Below are positions 10,277 to 20,951 of a DNA stretch of 64,000 nucleotides, one piece after another. Each line of letters opens with the position of its first letter. Position 1 is the first letter of the stretch. Origin of the DNA: Diplolepis rosae. Taxonomy: Eukaryota > Arthropoda > Insecta > Hymenoptera > Diplolepididae. Made by a program: the position numbers and the translations under genes. The notes beneath the pieces are model-generated. The model was not told the DNA's origin. It saw only the letters and a program-made list of their open reading frames with translations, and did not search any database. The stretch is taken from positions 186,001-250,000 of the forward strand of contig JAPYXD010000728.1 in NCBI GenBank assembly GCA_030998225.1, written 5' to 3'.

Positions 10277-12400
10277 GTGAGGGATATATACCTCGATTAC
10301 ATATTAAAGATGACGTTTACATAGGAGACGCAGTTGTAAAAACTCGCAAAGGAAAAGCTTATTTAAAATTTGCGAGCACAAATGAATTGCGAGTAACATT
10401 ATTAGTTCCGATTGTTAATTTAGAAGACTTTGAAGAACCAGGATGTAATAAACCAATCCAAAATTTAAGTAATTTTAGACAAACAAATAACAAAGATTTA
10501 TCGAGTATAATATTAAATTACTTTTTAAAAACGGACAATTCTCTGATTACATCATGCAAATTTTATAATGTAACAGACGAAGACAAATAGAATGTATTAA
10601 AAAGCTCCTTCGATTTGATCATCTATATTAAGACGAATACGAACATGTAGGAAAATCATTTAAAATTAATGCAGACAGTTTTCAAATCCCAAGAGAACCA
10701 ATTGAAGATACTAATGTAATAAAATAATTAAACCCTCACAATCATTGTATAACACTCTAGTATGGATAATTTCTAAAAAAACCAGATTCTTAAGGGAAAA
10801 TAAAATGTGGAATGGTTCTTGATTTTCGTAAATTAAATGATAAAACAATTGGAGATTCATATCCTCTACCTGATATAAACGATATACTTAATGTACTTAC
10901 AGTTTTGAACGTTCATTGAACGATAAGAAGATTTTTTTTTTGAAACTAAATGATTGGTTTCTTCTTCATCAAAATAAAAAGTAGCGTATATTCAATAACA
11001 GATTGTATATTTGTAAAGCTCTGAATATAAACATAATAATTAATTTTGTTTTGAATGAAAAAATGTTGTCATCGTTCAATGAACGTTCAAAACTAAGTAC
11101 ATATATACTTGATTCTCTAAGATCAGCGAAATTCTTTTTTAGTGTGACGAATTCGATAGAATGCCCTTTGGTTTGAAAACAGCGCCGTCCACGTTCTAAA
11201 GATTAATGTATATTATGTTAACTAGATTAATAGGAACAGAATTCTTTGTATATCTTGACGATATATTCATATTTTCTAATACACTAGAAGAACACGAGAA
11301 AAAATTTAATAATTGAATACAACATCTTCGAAAAGCAAACCTTCATTTACAACCAGACAAATGTGAATTTTTACGACCTGAAATAGGATATTTAGGGCAT
11401 ATAATTAATAAAAATGAAGTTCGACCAGATAAAAAAAAATAATAGCTGCAAAAGAATTTCCATTACAAAAACACAAAAGAATGTAAAACAATTTTTAGGA
11501 TTAGCAGGATACTATTGCTGATTTATTAAAGAATTTTCAAATATTGCCAATCCTCTTAATTAACTTCTAAAAATAGAATAGGGTAAAATAGGCAAATATA
11601 AGCCAATAGCATATGCTTCACGTAGTCTAAGTGATGCTGAGAAAAAATATGATACATATGGAAAAGAAACTCTTGCTATAATATTCTGTGTGATTCATTT
11701 TCGTCTTTATTTTTATTGCAGAAAATTCACTTTAGTGACTGATCACAAACATCTAATTTGGTTTTAAAATTCTAAAGACCCTTCTTGACAAGTTTCACGT
11801 TGGAGGTTGGAACTCGTAGAATATGATTTTGATGTAGTTCACAAGGCAGGAAAAATAAATGTAAATTCAGACGCTGTCTCAAGAAACCCTATTGATGACA
11901 ATAAATAGGGATCTAACCATTTACAAATTTATAAAAGAGATACTTTTAAGATTTCTCATGAAAAAAACCTTTAAAACGAAGAAATTTGAATCCAGTAATC
12001 GTACCACATGACGTAGATCATTTTAACGAAATTTCGGAAGCCCAAATATTAAATATTGACTCTAAAATCCCGGAAATTTTTCAAGACTTTCTTAGTGCAG
12101 AATCATTTAGTGAGATTGGTAAGAATGTTTTAAAATACACAAATTTACTCAAAAATCTGGCTTTGAGAGTTATTCTTATGACAATCTTTTTATTAAGCCC
12201 AGTATTTGCCAAAAAATACGAAAATTTATAGTGAAAAAGTATAACTACAAGAGCTCAAAAGAAAAAACAACAAGAAAAGGCAAAAAATTTGAATCAAGAT
12301 GAAAATCCAGAAGAATTAATCGAAAATATTTCTTCTAAACCTTTTGTCAAAAAACCACAAGGTAGGCCAAGAAAACAGATAAATGAAGACGAACTTCTAG
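10277..12400 (+). pseudogene. Ty3/gypsy pol, heavily decayed
   Basis: About 10295-10590 is open and includes KTRKGKAYLKFASTNELRV (protease-to-RT region). RT motifs follow in broken frames: MVLDFRKLND near 10810, then RMPFGLKTAPSTF and FFVYLDDIFIFSN (catalytic YLDD) at 11160-11275. RNase H follows (KPIAYASRSLSDAEKKYD, then LVTDHKHLIW) at about 11600-11760. A Lys-rich tail with an AT-hook-like GRPRK lies at about 12360. There are many stops and shifts. No LTRs were recognised. It abuts the Polinton relic on the left and is interrupted by a MITE at 10892. Confidence 0.8.
10892..11102. mobile_element. MITE, copy 1 (about 210 bp)
   Basis: Terminal inverted repeats TGTACTTACAGTTTTGAACG and its complement, continuing through GTTCATTGAACGAT. 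The right end lacks two bases (ACTAAGTACA). The element splits the gypsy RT between its N-terminal and catalytic motifs. A second copy is at 19448-19663. It has no coding capacity. Confidence 0.85.
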
Positions 12401-12936
12401 TAGTATGGAGGGGCACCAATTACATTTCGACCCTTGGCAACAATGAGTGTTCCCAGGTGCCATCTGACATTTGCACTGGAAAGTTTGAGATTTTTTACCA
12501 TGATCACCTTTAGATCGTTGCCATTTGAGCGTTATCTGTGTTGTTTACAGTGACTTGGAAATTGTGTCTCAGGAAAAAGTTATAAGACTTGTAACAGGAA
12601 TAATTTTACGTTTTTTGGCATTTTTTAATGTAGATACAAAGTGTTAAATGTTCTGATACCTGTTTTACGTTTTTTTGGATAAATGGAATTTAATGCAGTT
12701 ACATGCAACTGCAATTTTTGTTACAGTTTTGTAATTTTATGGTAAATTTGATAAAATTCAATAAGATTTTGTTACAGTTTGACAGTTTAAAGATACGTTT
12801 TTTGTTAAAAACTCAATGTCACGTTACATAATATTAAGAAAAAATTTTTCTTAAGAAAACGTATTTTCACAATTTTAAGATGCCTTTACTAAAAAACATC
12901 ATAAATGTCGTTAAAATGCTATCGATAACTTTGTAA

Positions 12937-13200
12937 TATAACAACTTTTGTGTGTGCTAAAGTATTGCCTCTGTCAACCATATGGTTGATCACATTAATT
13001 TTGTAGTTAAGTTGATGACGTGAATAGAAATTTAGAAGTCGACCAGAACAAGTTGGTTTTTGGTGCCAGTTAGTCTTAATTTTTTCCCCTCTCTGATAAT
13101 GAGAACATCCAAAAAACAAATTTTTCCATCTGATTCCTCTTCTATTGTAAATTGTATTTTTACCTGCACACACCATCCATCCGAAGGTAACACAAACACA
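12937..13200 (-). pseudogene. Penelope-like reverse transcriptase, C-terminal fragment
   Basis: The minus frames read VKIQFTIEEESDGKICFLDV and then, after a shift, FYSRHQLNYKINVINHMVDR. This matches the end of a Penelope RT (the FLDV-type block followed by the YH...K.N.I..L..R block). One frameshift lies between 13032 and 13060. The remainder of RT and the EN domain are missing from this copy. Confidence 0.7.
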
Positions 13201-13214
13201 CACACAACACACAT

Positions 13215-13700
13215 ACACCCCGCAGGGCAAAACCCTAAATATATACCCTTGCCATATGTACAAGGGCTTTCTGAAAAACTGTCAGGTATTCTCAAACCCT
13301 TTAATATCAAAATTGCCCCTCGCAATTAAAATCACTTGTCCAATTTGTTTAAGCCAGCAAAAGATCACATTGCAAAGTTAGATAGCGCTGACGTAGTATA
13401 CAATATCCCCTGTACAGGTTGCACTGCATCCTACATAGTTACAACCAAATGTCCACTAAAAACTAGAATTACTTAACATAAAAAAGATGCCTTCAACCCC
13501 CCCCCCCGATAAATGGACTAGATTAACTAAACATGCCTGAAACCAAGACCATAAATTCGATTTTAATGCAGTAAACATAGTTGACAGATCTAGGAATTAT
13601 AAAAAATGAATGATATTAGAAATGACTCATATAGCCAGCAAATCTAATGTTGCTAATCAAAGAACAGACACAGAAAACCTATCTGTTTTTAACCTCCCCC
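13215..13700 (+). pseudogene. Penelope-like GIY-YIG endonuclease fragment
   Basis: LPYVQGLSEKLSGILKPFNI leads, after a TAA, to KLDSADVVYNIPCTGCTASY followed by I and a KTRIT block. This is the Cys-containing N-part of the Penelope-type GIY-YIG endonuclease. A poly-C run (13497-13507) shifts the frame. The rest (KHA.-like, RKRM.-like and NQRTDTENLSVF blocks) is recognisable to about 13700. The domain normally nicks target DNA to prime reverse transcription. It is inactive here. Confidence 0.75.
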
Positions 13701-14183
13701 TTTTAAACAATTACCTTCAACCTCTTTGAAAATGCATATTTTTATCAAATTCGAAAACACAATTCTCTTGTCAGTTTTTTAAATTTACAATGCTGTAAAT
13801 GTTCGGAAATGTACCAAATTGTTATATTACAAAGTTATCGTTAGCATTTAACGACATTTATGATGTTTTTCAGTAAAGGCATCTTAAAATTGTGAAAAGA
13901 CGTTTTCTTAAAAAAAAAATTTTCTTAATATTATGTAACGTAACATTGAGTTTTCAACAAAAGAGGTGTCTTTAAACTGTCAAACTGTAACAGAATCTTA
14001 TTGGATTTTATCAAATTTGCCATAAAATTGCAAATCTGTAACAAAAATTGCAGTTACATGTAACTGCATTAAATTCCATTTATCCAAAAAAAACGTAAAA
14101 CAGGTATCAGAACATTTAACACTTTGTATCTACATTAAAAAACGCAAAAAAACGTAAAATTAGTCCTGTTACAAGTCTTATAA

Positions 14184-14929
14184 TTTCCAGATGCAGGTAT
14201 CAGAACATTCAACGTAATTCAATTCAATCTTAATCTTGCAAGACTGTGAATGAATAAAAAACCGCAGTCACATATTTTGGGAGATTGCGGTAGAAATTTC
14301 TAACAGTTATATATACAGACTGTTTATGAATCGTTTCCAATTTCATAGCTGAGCCCTCTTTTGTCACAGTATTCTGGTCATCTTGTGTACATCTTCACAC
14401 ATTTTTTCTCTCCTTTCCCTTTAACCGAGACTCTCCAAAGTAAAAAACCTCACCCTACAGTTTACTTTACAAAGGCTTTTCCAAGTCTGTTTCCAAATGC
14501 AACTCAGTTTTGATGAAAAATCCGTAGTGACAGGAGTGCTTGTACAAAAATTATGTGTTTGCGACGAAATAAAAGAAGAAAAAAAGGAAATTTGCTTATT
14601 GTGTCAGTTTGATTAAAATTTTTTTCACCGAAGTTTTATCCGGCTACTTAACAAAAAAGCAGGTCAGTTTCTGTTTGGTAATATTTTATTGTGATGAGTT
14701 CGCAGTTTTTAGACTTTTTATTCTGTAATTATTCTTGTTAACTTCTACAATTTTCACAATTTTTCACAAGTGCAATTTTTTAAGTCTCTTCCCTTTGAAT
14801 TTTTATAGGAAAATTCTTTGTACAGGTTTTATTTTTTTGTAAATTTAGTTATTTAGACCAATTAATTAGTTGAGTTTCAAATTTCTGCCACTGCCTACAT
14901 TATCGAAGAATCACAAATCGCGTATCAAA
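14184..14929. other. No gene recognised; AT-rich spacer
   Basis: No frame with recognisable content. About 14760-14865 shows similarity to the AT-rich tail that follows the SINE-like units (GTAAATTTAGTTATTTAGACC), which suggests a partial extra copy. Confidence 0.4.
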
Positions 14930-15003
14930 TACCGGCAATTGAAAGACCTGGGCTCGAATCCCAGCGCAGTCAAAAGCGTCTTTTTTCCACAGAAAGATTT
15001 CAA
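14930..15003 (+). repeat. tRNA-derived SINE-like repeat, copy 1
   Basis: Contains GACCTGGGCTCGAATCCCAG, matching a pol III B box (GGTTCGAATCC-type), and then GCAGTC, AAAAGCGTCTTTTTTCCACAG and an AT-rich tail. The 5' A-box half is poor. Copies recur at 18480-18560 and 56984-57060. Confidence 0.6.
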
Positions 15004-15056
15004 ATTCTTAGATTTAAATTTAAATATGTATTTAGACCAATTTTATAGTTTCACAC

Positions 15057-15269
15057 GTGCAATTTTTAAAGTTCCTTTCCTTTGTATTTTTATCGAAAAA
15101 ATTTTTTGTACAATTTTTATTTTTTGTAAATTTAGTCAGGAGCAGAAAGGCGCCGCCAAGGTGCCTGCCGTACTTAGACAGGGGCGACAAAGATAACGCC
15201 CATGTCTCTGGTGGCGGCTCCTGCCCGGTCTTCCGAGATGAGCTTTGTAGGTTGAGAAGCAGGAATTGA
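15057..15269 (+). pseudogene. R1-like LINE ORF1, C-terminal remnant
   Basis: The end of this frame reads RCLPYLDRGDKDNAHVSGGG and SCPVFRDEL, resembling the third zinc knuckle and tail of the gag-like ORF1 of R1-clade LINEs. It overlaps the start of the endonuclease frame by a few bases, which is typical of the ORF1/ORF2 junction. The upstream part is unrelated AT-rich DNA, so the element is 5'-truncated. Confidence 0.5.
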
Positions 15270-15790
15270 AGTTCCTGCAGCTCAACCTCGGAAGGGGGGA
15301 GGATGCCCAGGACCTTCTGAAAAACTCTGCTTGGTATCAGGATACATCAAGGAGGGCCGGCATCCTTGTTTGTAGCCATGATTTGAGTATCGGGAATTTT
15401 CAGGAGTTCGACGCGGGGTTCGTTTGAGTGGAGGTGGCAGGTGTGCGTGTGTACAGCTACTACTTCTCCCCTAACGATACTTTCGAGGTCTTCGAGCCCC
15501 AGATCCTCTTTCTTGAGGGAAGCCTCAGTGAGGCTGTCGAGCGGTCCCTCATTGGGGGTGACTTTAAGAGTAAGTCGCCCGAGTAGGGTGAGGCTCGCCG
15601 AGATAGGCGGGGAATCTTGGTTGGCGAGATGGTCGCTAGGAATGACCTGATCGTCTTAAATCAGGGCAAGGAGTTTACGTTCAGACGAGGGGCGGGGGAG
15701 GGGGGGGGGGGGGGGGGTCAATAATTGACCTCACGATTGCCGCGCCTCGCCTCAAGGATAGGCAAGCCAGGGGTTCGATGTACTGGTGAA
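15266..15790 (+). pseudogene. R1-like LINE apurinic-type endonuclease, broken
   Basis: The frame opens with LKFLQLNLGRGEDAQDLL, the usual start of the LINE endonuclease. It reads through a TGA to VRVYSYYFSPNDTFEVFEPQ and SLIGGDFKSKSPE, then a TAG, then RNDLIVLNQGKEFTFRRG. A run of about 25 G (15694-15718) follows and ends in IIDLTIAAPRL. The expected SDH motif and linker are missing, so about 100 codons have been lost before the RT part. Confidence 0.7.
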
Positions 15791-15798
15791 ACGACCAG

Positions 15799-17045
15799 TT
15801 GGCTGCCCTACGTCGTGAATGCCTCGCAGCGCGGCAGAAATTCACCCGCTCAAAGGGGGATACTCTGCTGCACGAGGCATGGAAAGGGGCAAAAACAGCT
15901 TTGAGGCGAAGCATAAAGAAAAACGTAGAGCCGTTCCAAAGACAGGACCGAAGTTTCTGCGTGGTCCGGCGCGAAGAACTCTTCACTCTCGAAGAACTAA
16001 AGAGAGCGGATGGGAAGCTCAAAGCAAATACAGCGCCAGGGATCGACGGAGTACCAAACGAAATCCTCAAAGAAGTGATCGGGGCATACCAGGAGATCCT
16101 CCTGGAAGCCTTCAACTCCTTTCTTCGGGAGGGGGGGTTCTTCGTTGACTGGAAGAAGCAGAGGTTGGTCCTGCTGAGCAAGGGCAAGGGCACTTGTAAG
16201 CGTAAGGGATTCTGCGCGTTGATCAGCATTGACATACGCAACGCGTTCAATACCACCAGGTGGAATATCTGCATCGAGGCGATGATGCGGAAAAAGGTTC
16301 CATACTACCTGTTGCGAATGATAGATGACTATCTGAGCGACAGGTGGGTGATATACGAGGGCGACAAATGGTCACTCAAAGAAGAGGTGACATGTGGCGC
16401 CCCTCAAGGGTCGCGGGTGGGTCCATTCGTTTGGAACGTCATGTATGGCCATTTTCTGCGCATTGACCTACCTGCTGGAATGAGCATTATCGGGGTCTCG
16501 GATGACGCGCTTGTCGTGTGCGCTGCTGACGACGTCAGATTCCTGGAGCTGGGACCAATGAAAGTCTGTGGCGGGCAAAGCGTTGGTTTTAGCAGAGGCG
16601 TGAAAATAGCCCCTGAGAAAACCGAGGCTTTGCTCGTCACTGACAGGAGATCTTTTCAGTATCCGAGGATCGTTCTCGGAGAGCATGAGGTCGAGTGGAA
16701 AACAAGCATTAAATACCTGGGGGTGCAGTTGGATCGTAGGCTTAGCTTTGGCGAACACCTAAAGATCGCAACTGCCAAGGGCATTCAATGTCAAGCAAAC
16801 TTGGCTCGGCTTATGCCCAACATTGGTGGACCCAGGGAGGCAAAAAGGAGACTGGTGGCGAGCGTGGTGCATTCGAAGCTGCTTTAGGCAGCTCTGGTCT
16901 GGGCTAATGCCCTGCAAAACCATGCTATTCAGAGGAAGCTGTTCTCAGCGCAGAGATCTGTCGCGCTGAGAATAGTTTCAGCATATAGAACTTTCTCGAC
17001 GAGTGCTGTGTTTGTCCTGGTGAGCGTTCCGCCAATAGATTTATT
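15799..17045 (+). pseudogene. R1-like LINE reverse transcriptase with in-frame deletion
   Basis: The 362-codon frame 15799-16887 holds the pre-RT region (LRRECLAARQKFTRSKGD), APGIDGVPNEILKEV, LISIDIRNAFNTTRW (first catalytic Asp block), APQGSRVGPFVWNVMYGHFL and the second catalytic block GVSDDALVVC. KGKGTCKRKGFCAL joins blocks that are normally about 70 residues apart, so RT motifs between the fingers and the first Asp are deleted without breaking the frame. The TAG at 16885 is a point mutation, and the same frame continues through ANALQNHAIQRKLFSAQRSV to about 17045. It is a dead element. Confidence 0.85.
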
Positions 17046-17059
17046 GGCGTTCCGCAGTG

Positions 17060-17270
17060 ATGGTTTCGTTCGTTTTCAACAGCTCATAATAAATATCATC
17101 AGCGTTTTCGAAGGTTTTGGTCTTCCTTCACGCGGACGGTCGTCAACATCGAAATCACCGTCTTTGAAGCGACGGATGCTCTCAATGCGCTCCAGTTGCC
17201 TTTTTATTCGAATGAAAGAAGAGAATAAACACTTCCCACAAATAGTAGATCCCATGGCATATTTCATTTA
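17060..17270 (-). pseudogene. mariner transposase N-terminal fragment
   Basis: The minus frame reads IRRFKDGDFDVDDRPREGRP followed by K, the conserved helix-turn-helix linker motif of mariner transposases (W.(R/K)F..GDFD..D..R.G.P). The catalytic domain is absent. It sits directly after the LINE remnant. Confidence 0.7.
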
Positions 17271-17599
17271 TGTATTCTATACTCTTCGTTGAATATTAGA
17301 AGCAGTATTGAAAAAAACATTTTTTGCACTTTGAAAATAAAAGAATCAATAAATTGAAAAATTTACATATCATATTGAAAAAAAATACGTGTCATTTTTT
17401 TTCCTTTCTAGAACGAGGAAAAAAATTTTCAGGTTAATCAAAATTTTGATTGTAAATCTGATATGGAATAACCCATATACTCGGTGACATATTTTAATCT
17501 ATAATCCCAAATATCTTCTAAAATACTTTATCTACGAAAAAATGGTTCGGACAAAGGTTGACCAGGATCGAGGGGGACATTTGACTGTACAGAAACAAC

Positions 17600-17960
17600 G
17601 GCGTGGACGTAGTAAGTTCTGTTTCCTTTGGGGCGCTTTCTTGTCATGAGTTCCCCTTGCCGCTCACGTTTCGGGTGGTTGATTAACGTGAGTCACCTTG
17701 CCTCTCACCATTGCTACCAGTGTTACAATCAGCCACGGAGTGACTATTCAAAGTGCTCTCCATTGGCTCAAAGACACAAACATAGACGTCTTTCAAAACC
17801 GTCCACAGTTTTCAGCAAAGTTTCTCGAGAGATGGCTGCGCAAGCTCTCCGAATCTTTTCCATCAGATCTTCTCTTGTTGTGGGTCGCTGAGCAAAAACT
17901 TTTAGTCAAGTTTTGTTTTTCACTTGTTTCAAAAAAAATTTATTTGAATCAAACAAATTT
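17600..17960. other. Unidentified moderately GC-rich segment
   Basis: Two overlapping plus frames (17628-17891 and 17698-18000) are open for 87-100 codons, and the composition differs from the flanks. I recognise no motif. It may be an untranslated or coding relic of the surrounding transposon. Confidence 0.25.
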
Positions 17961-17963
17961 GTG

Positions 17964-17993
<30 letters not shown>
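17964..17993. repeat. (TA)n microsatellite
   Basis: About fifteen uninterrupted TA dinucleotides. Confidence 0.95.
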
Positions 17994-17995
<2 letters not shown>

Positions 17996-18479
17996 CTTGA
18001 TTAAATTTATTTTACTTGAATTAAAGTAATTAACGTCTGCGCAGTCGCGATTTTTCATAAATTTGAAGAAAAATTTTTCTTTGTTCAAGGTAATAAAATT
18101 GAATAAATTATTCCTTAGATATTCCCATCACTGTATTTAAATCATTTAAATCAAACAAGAATTTTATTGAATCAAATAAATAATGTTAAAAAATAATACC
18201 TTTCATTTAAAAAAAGCTAAAAACTCAATTTCTAAAAATAAAATAAAAATTACAGGCCTCACAGTCCCTTTCGGATAAAAAATAGGGTGTATAGGGACCT
18301 GTTTTCTTGCCCATAGGGACCTTTTTTACGCTCATAGGGTACATTTTTTTTAACAAAAATTAGGTATGAAAGAAAGTTATTAAAAAGAATGAACTCTTAG
18401 TAAAAGGTAAATAAAGACGTAATACTTTTTATTTTAGTAAGTAATAAATATATTCAAATTAATAAGTGAATTTGAAAGA

Positions 18480-18560
18480 GCAGTCGACCGGCATTCGAAA
18501 GACCTGGGCTCGAATCCCAGCGTAGTCGAAAGCGTCTTTTTTCCACAGAAAGATTTTCAA
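18480..18560 (+). repeat. tRNA-derived SINE-like repeat, copy 2
   Basis: Same unit as at 14930, with a more complete left side (GAGCAGTCGACCGGCATTCG) and the B-box-like GGGCTCGAATCCCAGCG. It is followed by CTTTTTTCCACAGAAAGATT. Confidence 0.6.
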
Positions 18561-18749
18561 ATTTAGTAAATATATTCATATTTTCATACACAACTGCACT
18601 TCACAAATTTTCGGACGTGAGTATTAAATAGGAAATTACCTACATATCATGACTATGTATGTAAGTCTAATTAAATTAAATTTCAATTAACTCAAAACAA
18701 AATTTCCTTTTTTTTAAATGTTTTATACTTTGGTTAAATAATGAATGTT

Positions 18750-19876
18750 CCCAAGCAGAAATTAACAATCGGACCAACGTCGATCCAACGTTGGATACCA
18801 ACTTCCGACTGTCGGCGGACAGTCGAAATGATAACGATGTACTGCGTTGGTACAACACCAGTTTCCAACGTTGTATGAATACTGGTAACCAACATATTTT
18901 CAACGCTGGCTGTCAACATTTCTAAGATACTGGTTATATACTTTTATTATTAAATCCATGTTTTACGGTTAAAGACATTTTTTAAAGAAGACTAGACTCT
19001 AAAAACAGACTATTGACTCTCAAACGATTCCCTTCACTATTAGAGGATTTTCTATTCAAAATTGCCATGAGAGGAAATCCTTTAGCAGTTGAACGATTAT
19101 CTTTTTAAATGCTAACCTTTTACTGTCAAAGTATTTCCTTTTGTCTTGAAATGAAATCCTTTCTTGTACAAAAAAAATAATTTCGAGGATAAAAGAAAAA
19201 AAATTGTATGATATAACCTATCTAATATGAATAATAGAAATGTACACAAGCCCAACTTTGACAAATGCCAATATTAAATCGGTTATCATCAATACTACAA
19301 TAACAGTAAAACGATTCTGTAGATAGACAAATGAAATCTGCTCAATTTCAATTGATGCATTCTGAAAGGAACCTAACTTCACTATCAACAGACTTTTTTT
19401 AGAGTGTACCAGTGTCGAATCAACTTTGTACAAACACTGGTAGTTTACATGTACTTACAGTTTTGAACGTTCATTGAACGATGAAAAAAATTTTTTGTTA
19501 AACTAAATGATTAGTTTTTGGTCCAGAAAATTAAAAGATAGTGTATTGTTCATGAACGATTGTATATTTGGAGGGCCCTAAATATAATTATAATAATTAA
19601 TTTTTTTTATGAAAAAAAAATTTTTCTCATCGTTCAATGAACGTTCAAAACTGTAAGTACATGTAGTTTGCAGTGTTAATTATCAGAGTCGATTAGACAC
19701 TGGATAGACCTTGTACATCCACTGTCGGTAAATTATTTTTTCCACAGTCGTAATAAGGTTGGGCCAATTGTTTCGCAACATTGTACCAACGTTGGTAATC
19801 AACAGTCTATCTCCTACATCGGACCAACATTTAACCGATCTTCACAGTCGGCAGAGTGTCATGATTTCTGCTTGGG
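18750..19876. mobile_element. Nested 1.1 kb element with CCCAAGCAGAAAT ends
   Basis: CCCAAGCAGAAAT at 18750 and its complement ending at 19876 form short inverted repeats. Subterminal sequence on both sides is rich in CCAACGTTGG-type palindromes and GGACCAAC motifs. No transposase frame is present. A second MITE (19448-19663) lies inside it. Confidence 0.6.
19448..19663. mobile_element. MITE, copy 2 (about 216 bp)
   Basis: Inverted termini ACATGTACTTACAGTTTTGA and its complement, the same family as 10892-11102. This copy keeps both termini intact and sits inside the CCCAAGCAG element. Confidence 0.85.
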
Positions 19877-20256
19877 TTATTTCTTTAAATTTCAGTCTTT
19901 TCATTAATAAGTATACTTCTAATAACACAATATGAGTTTTCTTGACTTCATTTTAAGTTTAAATAAATTACTAAAACAATACCACTGTAACGGTTACATC
20001 TATGGACTTTTTTTTAAATTCTTAGGTTGATTGCAATTGTTTTACCTATTACACCTAACATTAACATGTCGTTCGTCGCTAATGTTATCAACTGAGACAG
20101 TGCATACATCGACCAATCATAATTTCTTGAATAAAAGCACACTAATGGCTGAAAAAAAGGTACTTTAGGGACCAAATCGTGAAAATAGGGGACTTTAGGG
20201 ACCTCAACCGAATATAGAGGACAATAGGGGATATAGGGACCGGTCTGTGAGGCCTG

Positions 20257-20951
20257 AAATTAATATTTGTTCCAAAGGTATTTTCACTTTGAATTGAAGT
20301 AATAAAGTTAATAAAACGATTTCTTAAATTTGAATAACACTTTTTTCTGGGTGAACTAATTGATGATGTAATTATTTCCAACCAGTTGCATGGTGACAAC
20401 TTTGCTCCAGTTATCCGGGCAAACTTGTTCCCAATATTTTTATAGAAATAGAAACATTTTACGAGTGAAAAATTTCACAGTTCTATCCATTGCAATTTTT
20501 TGCATTGTAAAAGTAACGATTAATTGTATGCAACAAGAAATAAAAATAATTTGTTTTGTCAAACATAGTTATATCTGTAGTAGAATCTTTGATTCATCAA
20601 GTTTTGTTACATACTAATTACAAACGTAGGTATCTTTTAGATAGTTAAGTTTTGTTTTTCACTTGTTACAGTTTAATATTGAAAAAAAAATGTATTGATT
20701 TGCAAAGAACTGTGTTTTCTTATGTAAGAGTTTGATGACCATTTGGTATTAAGCTTTTTTGTTTATTGAAAGAATAAATTTGTTCGGATCTTCATGCAGG
20801 AAAAATTTATTATTTCAAAATTCTAAATGCTAAATGCTTCTAAATTCTAATATGATTTCATATTCGTAGTTTGAATCATTAATAATTGGAAAAAAATTAG
20901 GTATTGTCAATTTTTGTGATATTTTGATAGTTTCCAAAGAAATTTCGCAAT
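20257..20951. other. AT-rich leader of the transposase remnant
   Basis: No gene seen. A 24-bp string around AAGTTTTGTTTTTCACTTGTT at about 20647 also occurs at about 17906, on the far side of the nested insertion. This suggests a short duplicated segment of the outer unit. Confidence 0.4.

Larger units (their letters stand above)
12580..14183. mobile_element. Penelope-like element: two fragments head-to-head with long inverted arms
   Basis: The arms 12580-12947 and 13814-14183 are near-complementary, starting TTATAAGACTTGTAACAGG and reaching TTTGTAATATAACAA. Between them lie a minus-strand reverse-transcriptase fragment and a plus-strand GIY-YIG endonuclease fragment. In an intact Penelope-like element RT precedes EN on the same strand, so this is two truncated copies in opposite orientation sharing 3'-end sequence. 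Inverted truncated copies are a known habit of this class. Confidence 0.75.
18253..20256. mobile_element. 2.0 kb non-autonomous DNA transposon with CAGGCCTCACAG ends
   Basis: The termini CAGGCCTCACAG and CTGTGAGGCCTG are perfect inverted repeats flanked by AAATTA on both sides. Several TAGGGACC motifs sit just inside each end, three on the right and two on the left, and could be transposase binding sites. No transposase is present. The CAG start hints at a hAT-like family, but the duplication visible is 6 bp rather than 8, so the superfamily is uncertain. A SINE-like unit and another transposon are nested inside. Confidence 0.65.

Noticed and set aside
15681..16274. 197-codon minus-strand frame with a proline run
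   Set aside because: It is antisense to the LINE reverse transcriptase, and the proline run is the complement of the poly-G tract.
18487..18530. Possible functional tRNA gene
   Set aside because: Only the B-box half is recognisable, no acceptor stem pairing was found, and the unit repeats in transposon contexts.
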